A stretch of DNA of 64,000 nt. Origin: Halovenus halobia (lineage in GTDB: Archaea; Halobacteriota; Halobacteria; Halobacteriales; Haloarculaceae). Within the stretch, counting starts at the first letter, position 1. Every line of letters starts with the position of its first letter. The position numbers and the translations under genes are program-made. Shown here piece after piece: positions 16,814-24,791 of this stretch. The DNA lies in contig NZ_JBLKOA010000001.1 of the NCBI RefSeq assembly GCF_051414135.1, forward strand, positions 310,001 through 374,000, given 5' to 3'. The notes beneath the pieces are model-generated. The model made no database searches. It was not told the origin of the DNA and saw nothing but the letters and a program-made list of their open reading frames with translations.

Positions 16814-17827
16814 ATGGTCGACCGAGAGCAGGTCTGTGTCCTCATCCCGACATACAACGAGGCCACAGCAGTTGGTGATGTGATCGAGCGGTTCAGAGCG
16901 GTCGGCTACGAGAACATTCTCGTCATCGACGGCGGGTCGACAGATGGGACACGAGAAGTTGCCACCGACGCTGGCGCACGCGTCGTCCAGCAGAGCGGCG
17001 ACGGAAAGGGCCAAGCCGTCCGGGAGGCGGTTGGACTGGTCGAGGCACCGTACGTGCTCATGATCGACGGTGACGCGACGTACCGCCCAGAGCAGGCTGA
17101 CAGACTGGTCGGACCACTCTTCGATGGGGTGGCCGACCACGTTATCGGCGACCGCTTTGCCGACATGCAACCAGGCGCCATGAGTCGGCTGAACCAGAGT
17201 GGCAACCGCATCATCAACCGCGTGTTCAGCGTCGTCCACGGCCGGGACCTGCAGGACATTCTCAGTGGTTACCGCGCGTTCACCACCGACTCCTTCGAGC
17301 GACTGTCGCTGTCGGCCGACGGCTTCGGCATCGAAACCGAACTCGCCGTCGAGTGTGTCCGCCACGACATTGTCACGACGGTTGTTCCGGTCACCTACGA
17401 GCCCCGTCCCGAAGGGTCGGAGACAAACCTCCGGCCGTTCCGCGACGGCGGCAACATCCTGATAACGCTGTACCGACTGGCGAAAAAGAACAATCCAATC
17501 TTCTACTTCGGTAGTGTCGGCTTCCTCAGCGGCCTCGTTGGGTTCGTTCTCGCAGGCTTCGTCGCGTTCTCCTGGGTTGTATATGGCATCTCCCGGGAGG
17601 TGATTGCGCTGGCCAGCGGCGTTGCTATCCTCTTTGGCCTGCAACTGGTGATGTTCGGCGTGTTGTCTGACCTGATCGTCACAGCAAACCGCCAACAACG
17701 CCAGCAGTTCCAGCGTATCGAGCGCCGAATTGAGGAACTGGACCGTGACGACTCCCCTCCGGAGCCAGACGGACCTGGTGCCGTCGACACTGACGACACA
17801 GTTTCGGTCACGGACGAGTCGGAGTAG
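16814..17827 (+). CDS. aglJ: Dolichol-phosphate glycosyltransferase AglJ-like (GT2)
   Basis: 337 aa. A GT2 domain with LIPTYNEA near residue 10, DGGSTDGT, and MIDGDATYRP (the metal/nucleotide-binding D-x-D) is followed by two membrane helices (about residues 235-265 and 270-292) and a basic then acidic tail. AglJ adds the first hexose to dolichol phosphate for N-glycosylation of the S-layer glycoprotein in Haloferax. The match rests on overall layout and motifs. The start at ATG 16814 gives MVDREQVCVLIPTYN. No other agl genes are adjacent, so the oligosaccharide pathway lies elsewhere. Confidence 0.85.
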   Translation: MVDREQVCVLIPTYNEATAVGDVIERFRAVGYENILVIDGGSTDGTREVATDAGARVVQQSGDGKGQAVREAVGLVEAPYVLMIDGDATYRPEQADRLVGPLFDGVADHVIGDRFADMQPGAMSRLNQSGNRIINRVFSVVHGRDLQDILSGYRAFTTDSFERLSLSADGFGIETELAVECVRHDIVTTVVPVTYEPRPEGSETNLRPFRDGGNILITLYRLAKKNNPIFYFGSVGFLSGLVGFVLAGFVAFSWVVYGISREVIALASGVAILFGLQLVMFGVLSDLIVTANRQQRQQFQRIERRIEELDRDDSPPEPDGPGAVDTDDTVSVTDESE

Positions 17828-17893
17828 TATGGCAGTGCTGGCGCTGTCGGGCTGCTCGGTACTGGACCGAATAACCGGGGAGCGAGTCGCAGC

Positions 17894-18763
17894 TTATTTG
17901 GGACTCTCGTAATCCGGGTTGGTCATCTGTGCCGACATCGGTGCCGGGTCGCCCTCGGTGAGATTGTACTCCGAGAGGTCCTTGACGCCGGCCTCCCAGA
18001 GCAGTTCTTCGTCGTAGACCGCGTTGCCGGTGAACTCGGCAGGGTCGCGGTTCAGGATTTCGAGCACTGTGTCGGAGACAATCTGTGGCGTTCGCCAGTC
18101 ATCTTCCGTCCCCATCCCGAAGTACCGGGTCGCGCGTGTATCGATAGCTGTTGCGGGCCAGAAGGCGTTACAGCCGATGTCGAAGTTGCTCAACTCGCCG
18201 GCCAGCGAGAGCGTCATGAAGGTCATCCCGAGTTTCGACCACGTGTAGGGCCCACTGCCAGGTGCGCGGTCGGTCTTGATCGGCGGCGCGTTCGTCAGCA
18301 CCCACGTGTCTTTGTCCTCGATGCTCTTGAGGTGGTCAACGAAGTAGTGGCAGGTGAGATACGTGCCACGAACGTTGACGTCGTTGAGCAGGTCGAAGCG
18401 ATTCGGCGGCAGGTCTTCGATCTTTTCTGGCTGAATCGCGCTGGCGTTGTTGATGACGATATTGATTTCGCCAAAGTGGTCGATTGCTTCTTCGACAGCA
18501 GACTCGACGTTTTCTTCTTCGCGGACGTTGAGTTTGATTGGCAGTGCCTCGACGCCGTGTTCCTCGGCTTCGCGGGCGGTCTGCTCGATACTGCCTTCGA
18601 GGTCTTTTTCCTCTTTGTAGTCGTCGTTCTCGCTGGTTTTGCCGGTCGAGACGATGTTACAACCCTGCTTGGCGAGGTCCAGTGCGATGGACTTGCCAAT
18701 ACCGCGGGTTGTACCTGTAATGAAAGCTGTGCTGTCTGAAAGATCTGGCTTGTCGATACCCAT
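17894..18763 (-). CDS. SDR family oxidoreductase
   Basis: 289 aa short-chain dehydrogenase. The cofactor motif TGTTRGIGK is near residue 16, NNAS near residue 96, and the catalytic YTWSK motif near residue 171. The layout resembles hydroxysteroid dehydrogenase-like protein 2 homologues of haloarchaea (short SDR without the SCP2 domain). The start ATG 18763 (MGIDKPDLSDS) is used, not the longer open frame. Divergent from the HAD gene at 18823, with 59 bp between starts. Substrate unknown. Confidence 0.85.
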   Translation of the reverse strand: MGIDKPDLSDSTAFITGTTRGIGKSIALDLAKQGCNIVSTGKTSENDDYKEEKDLEGSIEQTAREAEEHGVEALPIKLNVREEENVESAVEEAIDHFGEINIVINNASAIQPEKIEDLPPNRFDLLNDVNVRGTYLTCHYFVDHLKSIEDKDTWVLTNAPPIKTDRAPGSGPYTWSKLGMTFMTLSLAGELSNFDIGCNAFWPATAIDTRATRYFGMGTEDDWRTPQIVSDTVLEILNRDPAEFTGNAVYDEELLWEAGVKDLSEYNLTEGDPAPMSAQMTNPDYESPK

Positions 18764-18822
18764 CTTGCGCTGGTTCGACGGCCGCCCTAATAAGGCTGCC
18801 CGTATTCGTGACCGAAGCCCAT

Positions 18823-19380
18823 ATGATTGGGCTTGCCTTACGGCCAGCCGTGACAGCGGAGTACGAGGCAGTCGTCTACGACCTTGACGGAACACTCGCC
18901 CGACTCATTGTCAACTGGGGGCAGGTCCGTGACGACGTAGCCTCGAAACTACGTGCTCGTGATGTGGATGTCGCGGAGATGGACCTGTGGGAACTGTTCG
19001 AGCACGCTCACGGCGGCCCCCTCCAGCGCGCCGTCGAGGACGCGATTCAGGAACACGAACGCGAGGGCGCGCGCCGCTCTGAACGACTGGCTCTCGCTGA
19101 CGAACTTCCCCTCGACGTTCCCATTGGGGTCTGTTCGCTCAACTGCGAGGCAGCCTGTCGAATCGCACTCGAGATGCACGGACTCGACAGGCACGTTCAG
19201 GCTATTGTCGGGCGCGATACCCTCGATTCGTACAAGCCAGACCCAGAGCCACTCCTGCACACGATTCAGTCACTCGATTGCTCACCAGCCTCAGCACTGT
19301 TTATCGGTGACTCCGAGACTGACGAGATCGCCGCCGACCGCGCTGGTGTGGACTTCCAGTATGTCTCCGACCGGCTCTGA
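18823..19380 (+). CDS. HAD family hydrolase
   Basis: 185 aa. The HAD nucleophile motif YDLDGTLARL is at about residues 18-27, motif II in VCSLN, and the C-terminal FIGDSETDEIAADRAGV for Mg binding. Phosphoglycolate phosphatase-like enzymes share this layout; the substrate is not deducible. ATG 18823 is preferred over the upstream GTG 18808, which adds five residues. Confidence 0.82.
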   Translation: MIGLALRPAVTAEYEAVVYDLDGTLARLIVNWGQVRDDVASKLRARDVDVAEMDLWELFEHAHGGPLQRAVEDAIQEHEREGARRSERLALADELPLDVPIGVCSLNCEAACRIALEMHGLDRHVQAIVGRDTLDSYKPDPEPLLHTIQSLDCSPASALFIGDSETDEIAADRAGVDFQYVSDRL

Positions 19381-19581
19381 TTACAGCGCTTGCTGTGCGA
19401 TCCAGTAGACTGCGATTGCCGGAGCGAACACCCACAGCAGCACGAATCCAATTGTCTCTGAGGAGGGCGCGGAACTCACCACGGCGCTGTAATAGAAGAG
19501 TGCGGCCGTCGACACTGTCCCGGCGATTGCCCCGAGATACTCCGGGTCTCGCCAGGTCGTCGGAAAGCCACGCTCGGTCAT
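19381..19581 (-). CDS. Small two-helix membrane protein
   Basis: 66 aa from ATG 19581 (MTERGFPTTWRDPEYLG). Hydrophobic segments lie at about residues 16-34 and 42-61. The open frame extends to 19707, but the long N-terminal extension is low complexity and overlaps the stop of the zinc-ribbon protein, so it is not used. Tail-to-tail with the HAD gene. No function can be inferred. Confidence 0.6.
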   Translation of the reverse strand: MTERGFPTTWRDPEYLGAIAGTVSTAALFYYSAVVSSAPSSETIGFVLLWVFAPAIAVYWIAQQAL

Positions 19582-19621
19582 ACGACTGACTGGCATTGAC
19601 AACAAATTAGTACTTTTGGTC

Positions 19622-20302
19622 TCACGTGTCGCTGGCATCGAACTCGTGTCCACACTCCGGACAGCAGACGTCGTCGTGTCTGAGTTCGACGCTGTGTTGG
19701 CGCACATCCCGCATCACTTCGGTAATGCGGTCTTCGGCTTCGAGTTCCTCTTCGACAGAGAGATTGACGCCTTCGACTTCCAGCAGGAACTTCGCCACCT
19801 CGGTGGCTTCGTACATCACATCGTCCAGTTCTTCTGCGGTGAAGAACTCAGACATTGCGCCGTAGAGGAAGGTTGCGCCGGACTTGCGGACTTTCTCCTC
19901 GAAGGAGTGCCGGGCCTGATTGACAGCCTGTGGGCTGTAGGTGTCGGTCATGAAAGGGACGAGATGCGGAAGGTTCTCCCCGATTTTGGTCATCTCGACA
20001 CCAGTCTCGGTCCGGAAGTCAGCACAGAGACGGGCAATCGCCCACTCACGGGCCGTGATGTAGGTGCGTTCACGGAGAAACTCGTTCGCCCGGTCGTAGG
20101 TGCTCCCGTCGATTTTCGAGAACTTAGTGTAGGCTTGGACATCTTCGGGGACGTCTGGTTCTGGGGTCGTCTCTGCGTTGGCCGACTCATCGTCGCTGAC
20201 GAACTCCTCGGCGTCCGGTGTCGGACTCTCGGGGTTCTGGCTCGGTTCGGCTTCCTCGCCCTCGGGGTTTGCGTCGGCGTCGTCGCCTGCGTTCGTTGGC
20301 AT
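19622..20302 (-). CDS. Conserved haloarchaeal protein with acidic N-terminus and C-terminal zinc ribbon
   Basis: 226 aa. The first about 60 residues are acidic, Pro-rich and probably disordered. The middle (VPEDVQAYTKFSKIDGSTYDRANEFLRERTYITAREW) is helical. The last part is CCPECGHEFDAS, a C-terminal zinc-binding CxxC. This layout matches a conserved haloarchaeal family (possibly DUF5806, from memory and unverified). The function is not known. Divergent from the UspA-type gene at 20393. Confidence 0.68.
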   Translation of the reverse strand: MPTNAGDDADANPEGEEAEPSQNPESPTPDAEEFVSDDESANAETTPEPDVPEDVQAYTKFSKIDGSTYDRANEFLRERTYITAREWAIARLCADFRTETGVEMTKIGENLPHLVPFMTDTYSPQAVNQARHSFEEKVRKSGATFLYGAMSEFFTAEELDDVMYEATEVAKFLLEVEGVNLSVEEELEAEDRITEVMRDVRQHSVELRHDDVCCPECGHEFDASDT

Positions 20303-20392
20303 ATCCGAGGCTGGTTCGCCGTGGTGAAAAACGTACGTGCTCTACCGGGTGCCGCCGCTGTGCTTTTATATACGGCGGCCGACAGTTCAGAT

Positions 20393-20752
20393 ATGCGTGT
20401 CCTCGTCGGGATCGAAGATACCACCCACGGCATCGAGGCGCTGGAATCGACAGTCGAACGCGCCAAGCAGACCGGCGACCAACTGACAATCGCCATCTAT
20501 GCGGCCGACGGCCCACTCGACGAGACAGTGTCAGCCGTTCGCGACCGTATTCAGACACTCGGCGTCGACTGTGGAATCAAACGCATCGAATCAGACCCAG
20601 GGAGTCGATTAGTCGAACTCGCCGAGCGCGAAGAGTTCGACCAAATTGTCCTCTCAGGCGGGCAACGAAGTCCACTGGGGAAAATCAAACTCGACGACGT
20701 TCACGAATTCGTCCTCATGAACTCCCGAACGACGGTGAAACTTATCAGATGA
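20393..20752 (+). CDS. Universal stress protein-like, short
   Basis: 119 aa with a Usp-like alpha/beta fold start (MRVLVGIEDTTHGIEALE) and a C-terminal LSGGQRSPLGK loop. The classical G-x2-G-x9-G(S/T) ATP motif is not present, so ATP binding is doubtful. The GNAT gene starts inside its stop region (ATG 20749, TGA 20750-20752), so the two are translationally coupled and should be one operon. Confidence 0.78.
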   Translation: MRVLVGIEDTTHGIEALESTVERAKQTGDQLTIAIYAADGPLDETVSAVRDRIQTLGVDCGIKRIESDPGSRLVELAEREEFDQIVLSGGQRSPLGKIKLDDVHEFVLMNSRTTVKLIR

Positions 20753-21270
20753 GCGTGGAATATCCCGACGAACCTGTTGACGGCTTCCCAGCCCCGCCCC
20801 GAACGATTACCGACGGCGAGGGTCGCGAAATCGAACTCAGACAGGCCGATAGTGACACTGAGGCACTTGTCGAGATGTATCTCAGTTTCGACTCCGAGGA
20901 CCGGGCACAGGGGATTCCTCCGACGAGAGAGCCAGACATCCGAGACTGGCTTGACGCCGTCATGACCGCGGAGGAACTGAACATCATCGCCTGGCACGAA
21001 GACAGCGCTGTTGGCCACGTGATGCTCGTTGGTGACGACGAGGGTGCCTACGAACTCGCGATTTTCGTCCTCCAGCCATACCAGGGTGCGTCGATTGGTA
21101 CCGCACTGGTGGAGACGGCACTGGGCGGTGCCGCTGAGGAAGGAATCGAGTGTGTCTGGCTCTCTGTCGAACGCTGGAACAAACCGGCGGTCAACCTCTA
21201 CGAGAAGATCGGCTTCGAGGCCTGGGAAAACGAGCGCTTCGAGCGGATGATGTCGCTCCGGTTAGCCTGA
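20749..21270 (+). CDS. GNAT N-acetyltransferase
   Basis: 173 aa. The acetyl-CoA-binding motif A is LQPYQGASIGTAL, and motif B contains VERWNKPAVNLYEKIGFE. The N-terminal about 30 residues are variable. The start at ATG 20749 overlaps the stop of the Usp-like gene by four bases. The acceptor substrate is unknown. Confidence 0.82.
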   Translation: MSVEYPDEPVDGFPAPPRTITDGEGREIELRQADSDTEALVEMYLSFDSEDRAQGIPPTREPDIRDWLDAVMTAEELNIIAWHEDSAVGHVMLVGDDEGAYELAIFVLQPYQGASIGTALVETALGGAAEEGIECVWLSVERWNKPAVNLYEKIGFEAWENERFERMMSLRLA

Positions 21271-21720
21271 TCAGACCGACAAGACAGGCTGTTCTGCGTA
21301 TTCGAGCACGTGCAGCGCGGCTTTTCCGAGCACCTCGTCGGGCGACCCGTGAGCAGTAACGCGCGGGACGACCAGAAAGTCCGCCTCAAGATTGTCGGCA
21401 ACAGTCAAGATAACACTACCCGGTGTCTGGTCCAGTCGGTCCTTCGAGAAGCCGATAGCACCGGACTGGGTGAGTGTCACCGACCCGTCCTCGGGAAGGT
21501 GCTGACGAGCGTGGCCGGTGATCCATTGCTGTCGGTCGGCGACGACCTCACTTGGCAGGTCGCCAGTTTCGAGACCGCGGACGATCCGTTGGTCAATGAC
21601 GTGCAACAGGTGAAGATCCGCGTCGTATCGGGCCGCTACTTCGGCGGCGCACGCGGCGGCTTCGGCGGCTTCTTGGGTGTTATCGGCCGCCGACAGCACA
21701 AGGTCAATCTCGGGGGTCAT
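21271..21720 (-). CDS. Universal stress protein
   Basis: 149 aa with the usp fold: EIDLVLSAADNTQEA at the start and FLVVPRVTAHGSPDEVLGKAA later. The Gly-rich ATP-binding loop is replaced (AHGSPDEVL), so it may not bind ATP. A TTG six bases upstream is also in frame, but ATG 21720 is preferred. Tail-to-tail with the GNAT gene and divergent from the next universal stress protein. Confidence 0.78.
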   Translation of the reverse strand: MTPEIDLVLSAADNTQEAAEAAACAAEVAARYDADLHLLHVIDQRIVRGLETGDLPSEVVADRQQWITGHARQHLPEDGSVTLTQSGAIGFSKDRLDQTPGSVILTVADNLEADFLVVPRVTAHGSPDEVLGKAALHVLEYAEQPVLSV

Positions 21721-21818
21721 TGTCAATTCTGCGGAGGGCCGAATAAAAAAACCCGCCGGTCAGCTACCATCCGTCTGGAACCCACCCGTTTTTTGCCCTG
21801 CCTGCCGATGGGTGGAGT

Positions 21819-22262
21819 ATGTTCGATACTGTGGTTATCGCGACCGACGGCTCCGAGAGTGCTGCCCGGAGCGTCGAGACGGCAGTCGATTTCGCCCGAC
21901 GGTTCGAGGCTGAGGTCCACGCGTTGTATGTCATCGACACCGACGAAATCGAAAACTCTCCTGCCGAGATCCGTGAGGACCTCGCAACTGCCATCAAATC
22001 CGCGGGGGATGACGCACTCGCTTTCGCCGAGGACGAGGCAGGTGGCGCGATCGAACTTGTCACGGCCGTTCGCGAGGGAGACCCACATACAGAGATTACG
22101 ACTTACGCCGACGCAGTTGACGCTGACGTGATTGCGATGGGTACCCGGGGCCGCGACGGTGACCACGCCTTCCTGCTCGGCAGCGTTGCCGAAGCAGTGG
22201 TCCGCTCGGCCTCACAGCCCGTGTTGACCGTCAGACAACTCGAAGACGCTGAACCGGCCTGA
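21819..22262 (+). CDS. Universal stress protein, ATP-binding type
   Basis: 147 aa. Start FDTVVIATDGSESAA, with the C-terminal motif GTRGRDGDHAFLLGS matching G-x2-G-x9-G-S of ATP-binding universal stress proteins. Of the three usp-like proteins in 19-22 kb this is the most canonical. It is separated by about 100 bp from the divergent paralogue at 21271. Probably a single-gene unit. Confidence 0.85.
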   Translation: MFDTVVIATDGSESAARSVETAVDFARRFEAEVHALYVIDTDEIENSPAEIREDLATAIKSAGDDALAFAEDEAGGAIELVTAVREGDPHTEITTYADAVDADVIAMGTRGRDGDHAFLLGSVAEAVVRSASQPVLTVRQLEDAEPA

Positions 22263-22308
22263 GTCGGTCGACCGGCGTCCTTTTGAGGGTTGCTCTGCTG
22301 GATTGAGT

Positions 22309-23403
22309 ATGAAAGATTGGCTCATCGACGACGACAACCTCTCTCTCGGTCGGAAATCTCTCCTCCCCGGAGAGGGCTTTTTCCGACCGGACTCAATCGA
22401 AGCTGAACAGGAGGAACGCGAAGCAGCCGAGACACTCGCCGACGCCTCGGTGATTGTTGTTGCCGACCCCGACGCCGACGGACTCGCGTGTACGGCACTG
22501 ATTCGTGCGGCCCTCGGTTCGGGAACGCTGCTCCCGACCAGCCCCCACGAACTCCGGGAGTCGTTCGAGTGGATTGCCGAGTACGCGCCGTCGGAGGCCA
22601 GACTGTTCATCTGTGACCTCTGTCCCGACCGGACTGGTGATATCGCGGACCTCCCCGCCGTAGTTGACCGTCTCGGTGGGGCGACGTGGTACGACCACCA
22701 CCAGTGGGACGAGGACCTTGCCGCCGAGGTTCGCGAGAGTGGTGTCGACCTCACCGTCGGTGACTCTGATGCGGTCTGTACTGCCGATGTTGCGCTGTCG
22801 GAACTTGACGCCGAGTTCGACGACAGCCTCGTCGACCTGGCCGCAGTCACCCGTGACCACGACCTCTGGATTCGCGACGACGAGCGCTCGGACGACCTGG
22901 CGGATTACGCCCACTGGGTCGAACCCGAGGAGTATATCGAGACGGTGCTCGAACACGGCCCAGACCTGCCGCCCGAGGCCGCGGAACTACTCGCCGAGCG
23001 CCGCGTCGAGAAAGAAGCGCTGATCGAGAAAGCCGTCGACCGCGCCGAGATTCACGACATCGGACCGTGGACGGTCGGTGTGACCTACGGTCGCTGTTCG
23101 CAAAACGAGGTTGCCGAGGCGCTCCGAGAACAGGGCACGGACGCGGCTGTCATCGTCAAACCTGCTGGGTCGGCGTCGATTCGTGGGACCGACTCCTTCG
23201 AGCGCTGTCACGAGGTTGCCGAACAGGTCAGCGGCGGCGGCCACCCGAAAGCGGCGGGTTGCAAGCCAGAAATCTACGATGACATGCTCGATTACGCCCA
23301 CCACTGGACGACGCAGGGTGCGGTCGCAAAACAGACTATTCTCGAGGCGTTCAAGCGCCTCGCGGCGGAAACGGATGCACAGGCGAGCCAGGCTGAAGAT
23401 TAG
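22309..23403 (+). CDS. DHH family phosphoesterase (RecJ-like)
   Basis: 364 aa. DHH subfamily motifs are VVADPDADGLA (motif I, the D-x-D-x-D site), ATWYDHHQWDE (the DHH triad) and the C-terminal DHHA1 motif SGGGHPKAAGCK. These hydrolases act as single-strand exonucleases (RecJ-like) or small-nucleotide phosphodiesterases; RecJ-like is favoured by the HGGG-style C-terminal motif. ATG 22309 is used because the upstream TTG only adds two residues. It ends tail-to-tail with the lipoprotein gene. Confidence 0.85.
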   Translation: MKDWLIDDDNLSLGRKSLLPGEGFFRPDSIEAEQEEREAAETLADASVIVVADPDADGLACTALIRAALGSGTLLPTSPHELRESFEWIAEYAPSEARLFICDLCPDRTGDIADLPAVVDRLGGATWYDHHQWDEDLAAEVRESGVDLTVGDSDAVCTADVALSELDAEFDDSLVDLAAVTRDHDLWIRDDERSDDLADYAHWVEPEEYIETVLEHGPDLPPEAAELLAERRVEKEALIEKAVDRAEIHDIGPWTVGVTYGRCSQNEVAEALREQGTDAAVIVKPAGSASIRGTDSFERCHEVAEQVSGGGHPKAAGCKPEIYDDMLDYAHHWTTQGAVAKQTILEAFKRLAAETDAQASQAED

Positions 23404-24001
23404 TTTCCACCAACGGCGACGAGCCTGAAGCCCCACTCGTAGTCGGTCCAGTCCCGATTGTCTGCTTCCGAGCCGGCACGATATGACAGCTCGAATCGAA
23501 GCTCGTCTGGGAGCTGGTCCGGATTTTTGTTGATATCGTTGACGACAACAACTCGCTCGACTCTCGTGCTTTCTCCCGGTTCTAGCGTCCCGACCTGATA
23601 CTCTTCGGTCCGAGCGATCACCTCAGTTTTCGTCCACCAGCCGTCCCTGAAGCCGTAGAACTGGCCGCCCGCCCCGAGTAAAATAAATCCGTTCGCACGG
23701 GCATCGAGGCCCAGCGCACTCCGTCGTTCCCCGTAAGCGATTCTCTCGTCACTCTGGTTCGTGAGCTCAGTTCGAGTCTGAGCGGGCGCCGCTCGTCTCG
23801 AAGCCCTCCGTACAGGACGTTCACGGTATGTTCGAGCGGTCTCCCGTCGTCGGTTTTGTCGTTCCGTGCCTCGTATGTCATCATCGGTGTCCCTTGGTCG
23901 GTATCGTCTCCCCTGTCTGGGGAGTCAGCGTTCCCGACACAGCCAGCTGCGAGACCAGCTACCGCCACGCCGGTGGCGGCGAGATACCGTCGTCGGTCCA
24001 T
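23400..24001 (-). pseudogene. Tat lipoprotein gene with a frameshift
   Basis: From ATG 24001 the frame reads a signal (DRRRYLAATG), lipobox LAAGC and an acidic start, then LRDERRPLRLELSSRT, after which it becomes Arg/Ser-rich and ends at a TGA. A different frame, joined in at about 23770-23790, reads ELTNQSDERIAYGERR, then RANGFILLGAGGQFYGF, then the coherent C-terminal half (QVGTLEPGEST, DELRFELSYRAG). The two frames meet where a one-base indel in a GC-run would restore a single ORF of about 200 aa. I read it as a frameshifted or mis-sequenced lipoprotein gene; the protein is unidentified. Confidence 0.65.
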
Positions 24002-24055
24002 GTCTCGCCTCAGATTGCCCAGCAACGAGACGTTTGCGGTCACTCAAGCGACGGT

Positions 24056-24472
24056 TTACGCGTCGACGACCCACTTGTCGGAATATCGCGTCCCGCAGTC
24101 ACATGCGACGTAGGCGTGGATGACGGGCCCATCAGCGTAGATGCCACCAACCTCCTCGTTCTGTTCTTCGGCGAAGGCGAAGATGAACTTCGGTGCGTGG
24201 TCGTCGCCCTCTGGACAGGTCGCTGCCGTGCAGTCCTCAGTCACCGACCCGTCCTGCTTCATCGCCTCCTGTGCGAGTGCCATCGGGTCGATACCGGTCG
24301 CTTGCTGGAAGACACTCCGGGCCTGGTCGCCGTCCATCACCAGCACGATGCCTTCGGCCACGCTCTCGCCGTGTGCTTGCAAGGCTTCAGCGTTCGAGAC
24401 ACTGTCCTCGTGCAGGAAAATGTGAATGTCCGACGGCCGCTCGCCAGCCAAAAACGCCTCGCGTTCGCTCAT
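24056..24472 (-). CDS. Conserved haloarchaeal protein with CxCG motif
   Basis: 138 aa. The C-terminal part ends in AYVACDCGTRYSDKWVV; the middle has the charged SVTEDCTAATCPEGDDHAPKF segment. Four Cys in two pairs (CTAATC and CDC) suggest metal binding. No enzyme motif is seen. It may belong to a haloarchaeal DUF family (DUF5807 is a guess from memory). ATG 24472 is preferred over a GTG two codons upstream. It is divergent from nothing: the neighbour at 24518 runs the same way, with 45 bp between. Confidence 0.6.
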   Translation of the reverse strand: MSEREAFLAGERPSDIHIFLHEDSVSNAEALQAHGESVAEGIVLVMDGDQARSVFQQATGIDPMALAQEAMKQDGSVTEDCTAATCPEGDDHAPKFIFAFAEEQNEEVGGIYADGPVIHAYVACDCGTRYSDKWVVDA

Positions 24473-24517
24473 TGGCACATCATCTGCTTGCTGGCCGAAT
24501 AAGCCCTCTGGAATCCG

Positions 24518-24712
24518 CTACTCCTCGGCGTAGTTGGTCTCGGCAATCTCGCGGCGCTCGCCGTCAGGGCTGTCATCCTCGTACCTGTTGACTGTGCCCT
24601 CGTCTTTGTCTGCTGTCATCTTGTGCGACCCGTCACAGAGTGGCTTTTCCTCGGAAAGCCCGCGGCGACAGATGAACGCCTTGCCGTCGTTGCCGAAATC
24701 ACTTTCATCCAT
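24518..24712 (-). CDS. CDGSH-type iron-sulfur protein (one ligand changed)
   Basis: 64 aa from ATG 24712. The core reads ICRRGLSEEKPLCDGSHK. CDGSH domains bind a [2Fe-2S] cluster with three Cys and one His in C-x-C-x2-S-x3-P-x-C-D-G-S-H. Here the second Cys of the first pair is Arg (codon CGC where TGC would be Cys), leaving Cys, Cys and His. The frame is open further upstream, but the domain starts here. It lies just downstream of flaJ on the same strand. Confidence 0.7.
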   Translation of the reverse strand: MDESDFGNDGKAFICRRGLSEEKPLCDGSHKMTADKDEGTVNRYEDDSPDGERREIAETNYAEE

Positions 24713-24791
24713 GGCTGTGGTCTCGTCTCCTCGTGAGTAATCTCTCGTGCCACACAGGGCAGACGACCGCGACGTCATCAAAACGGCAGAC

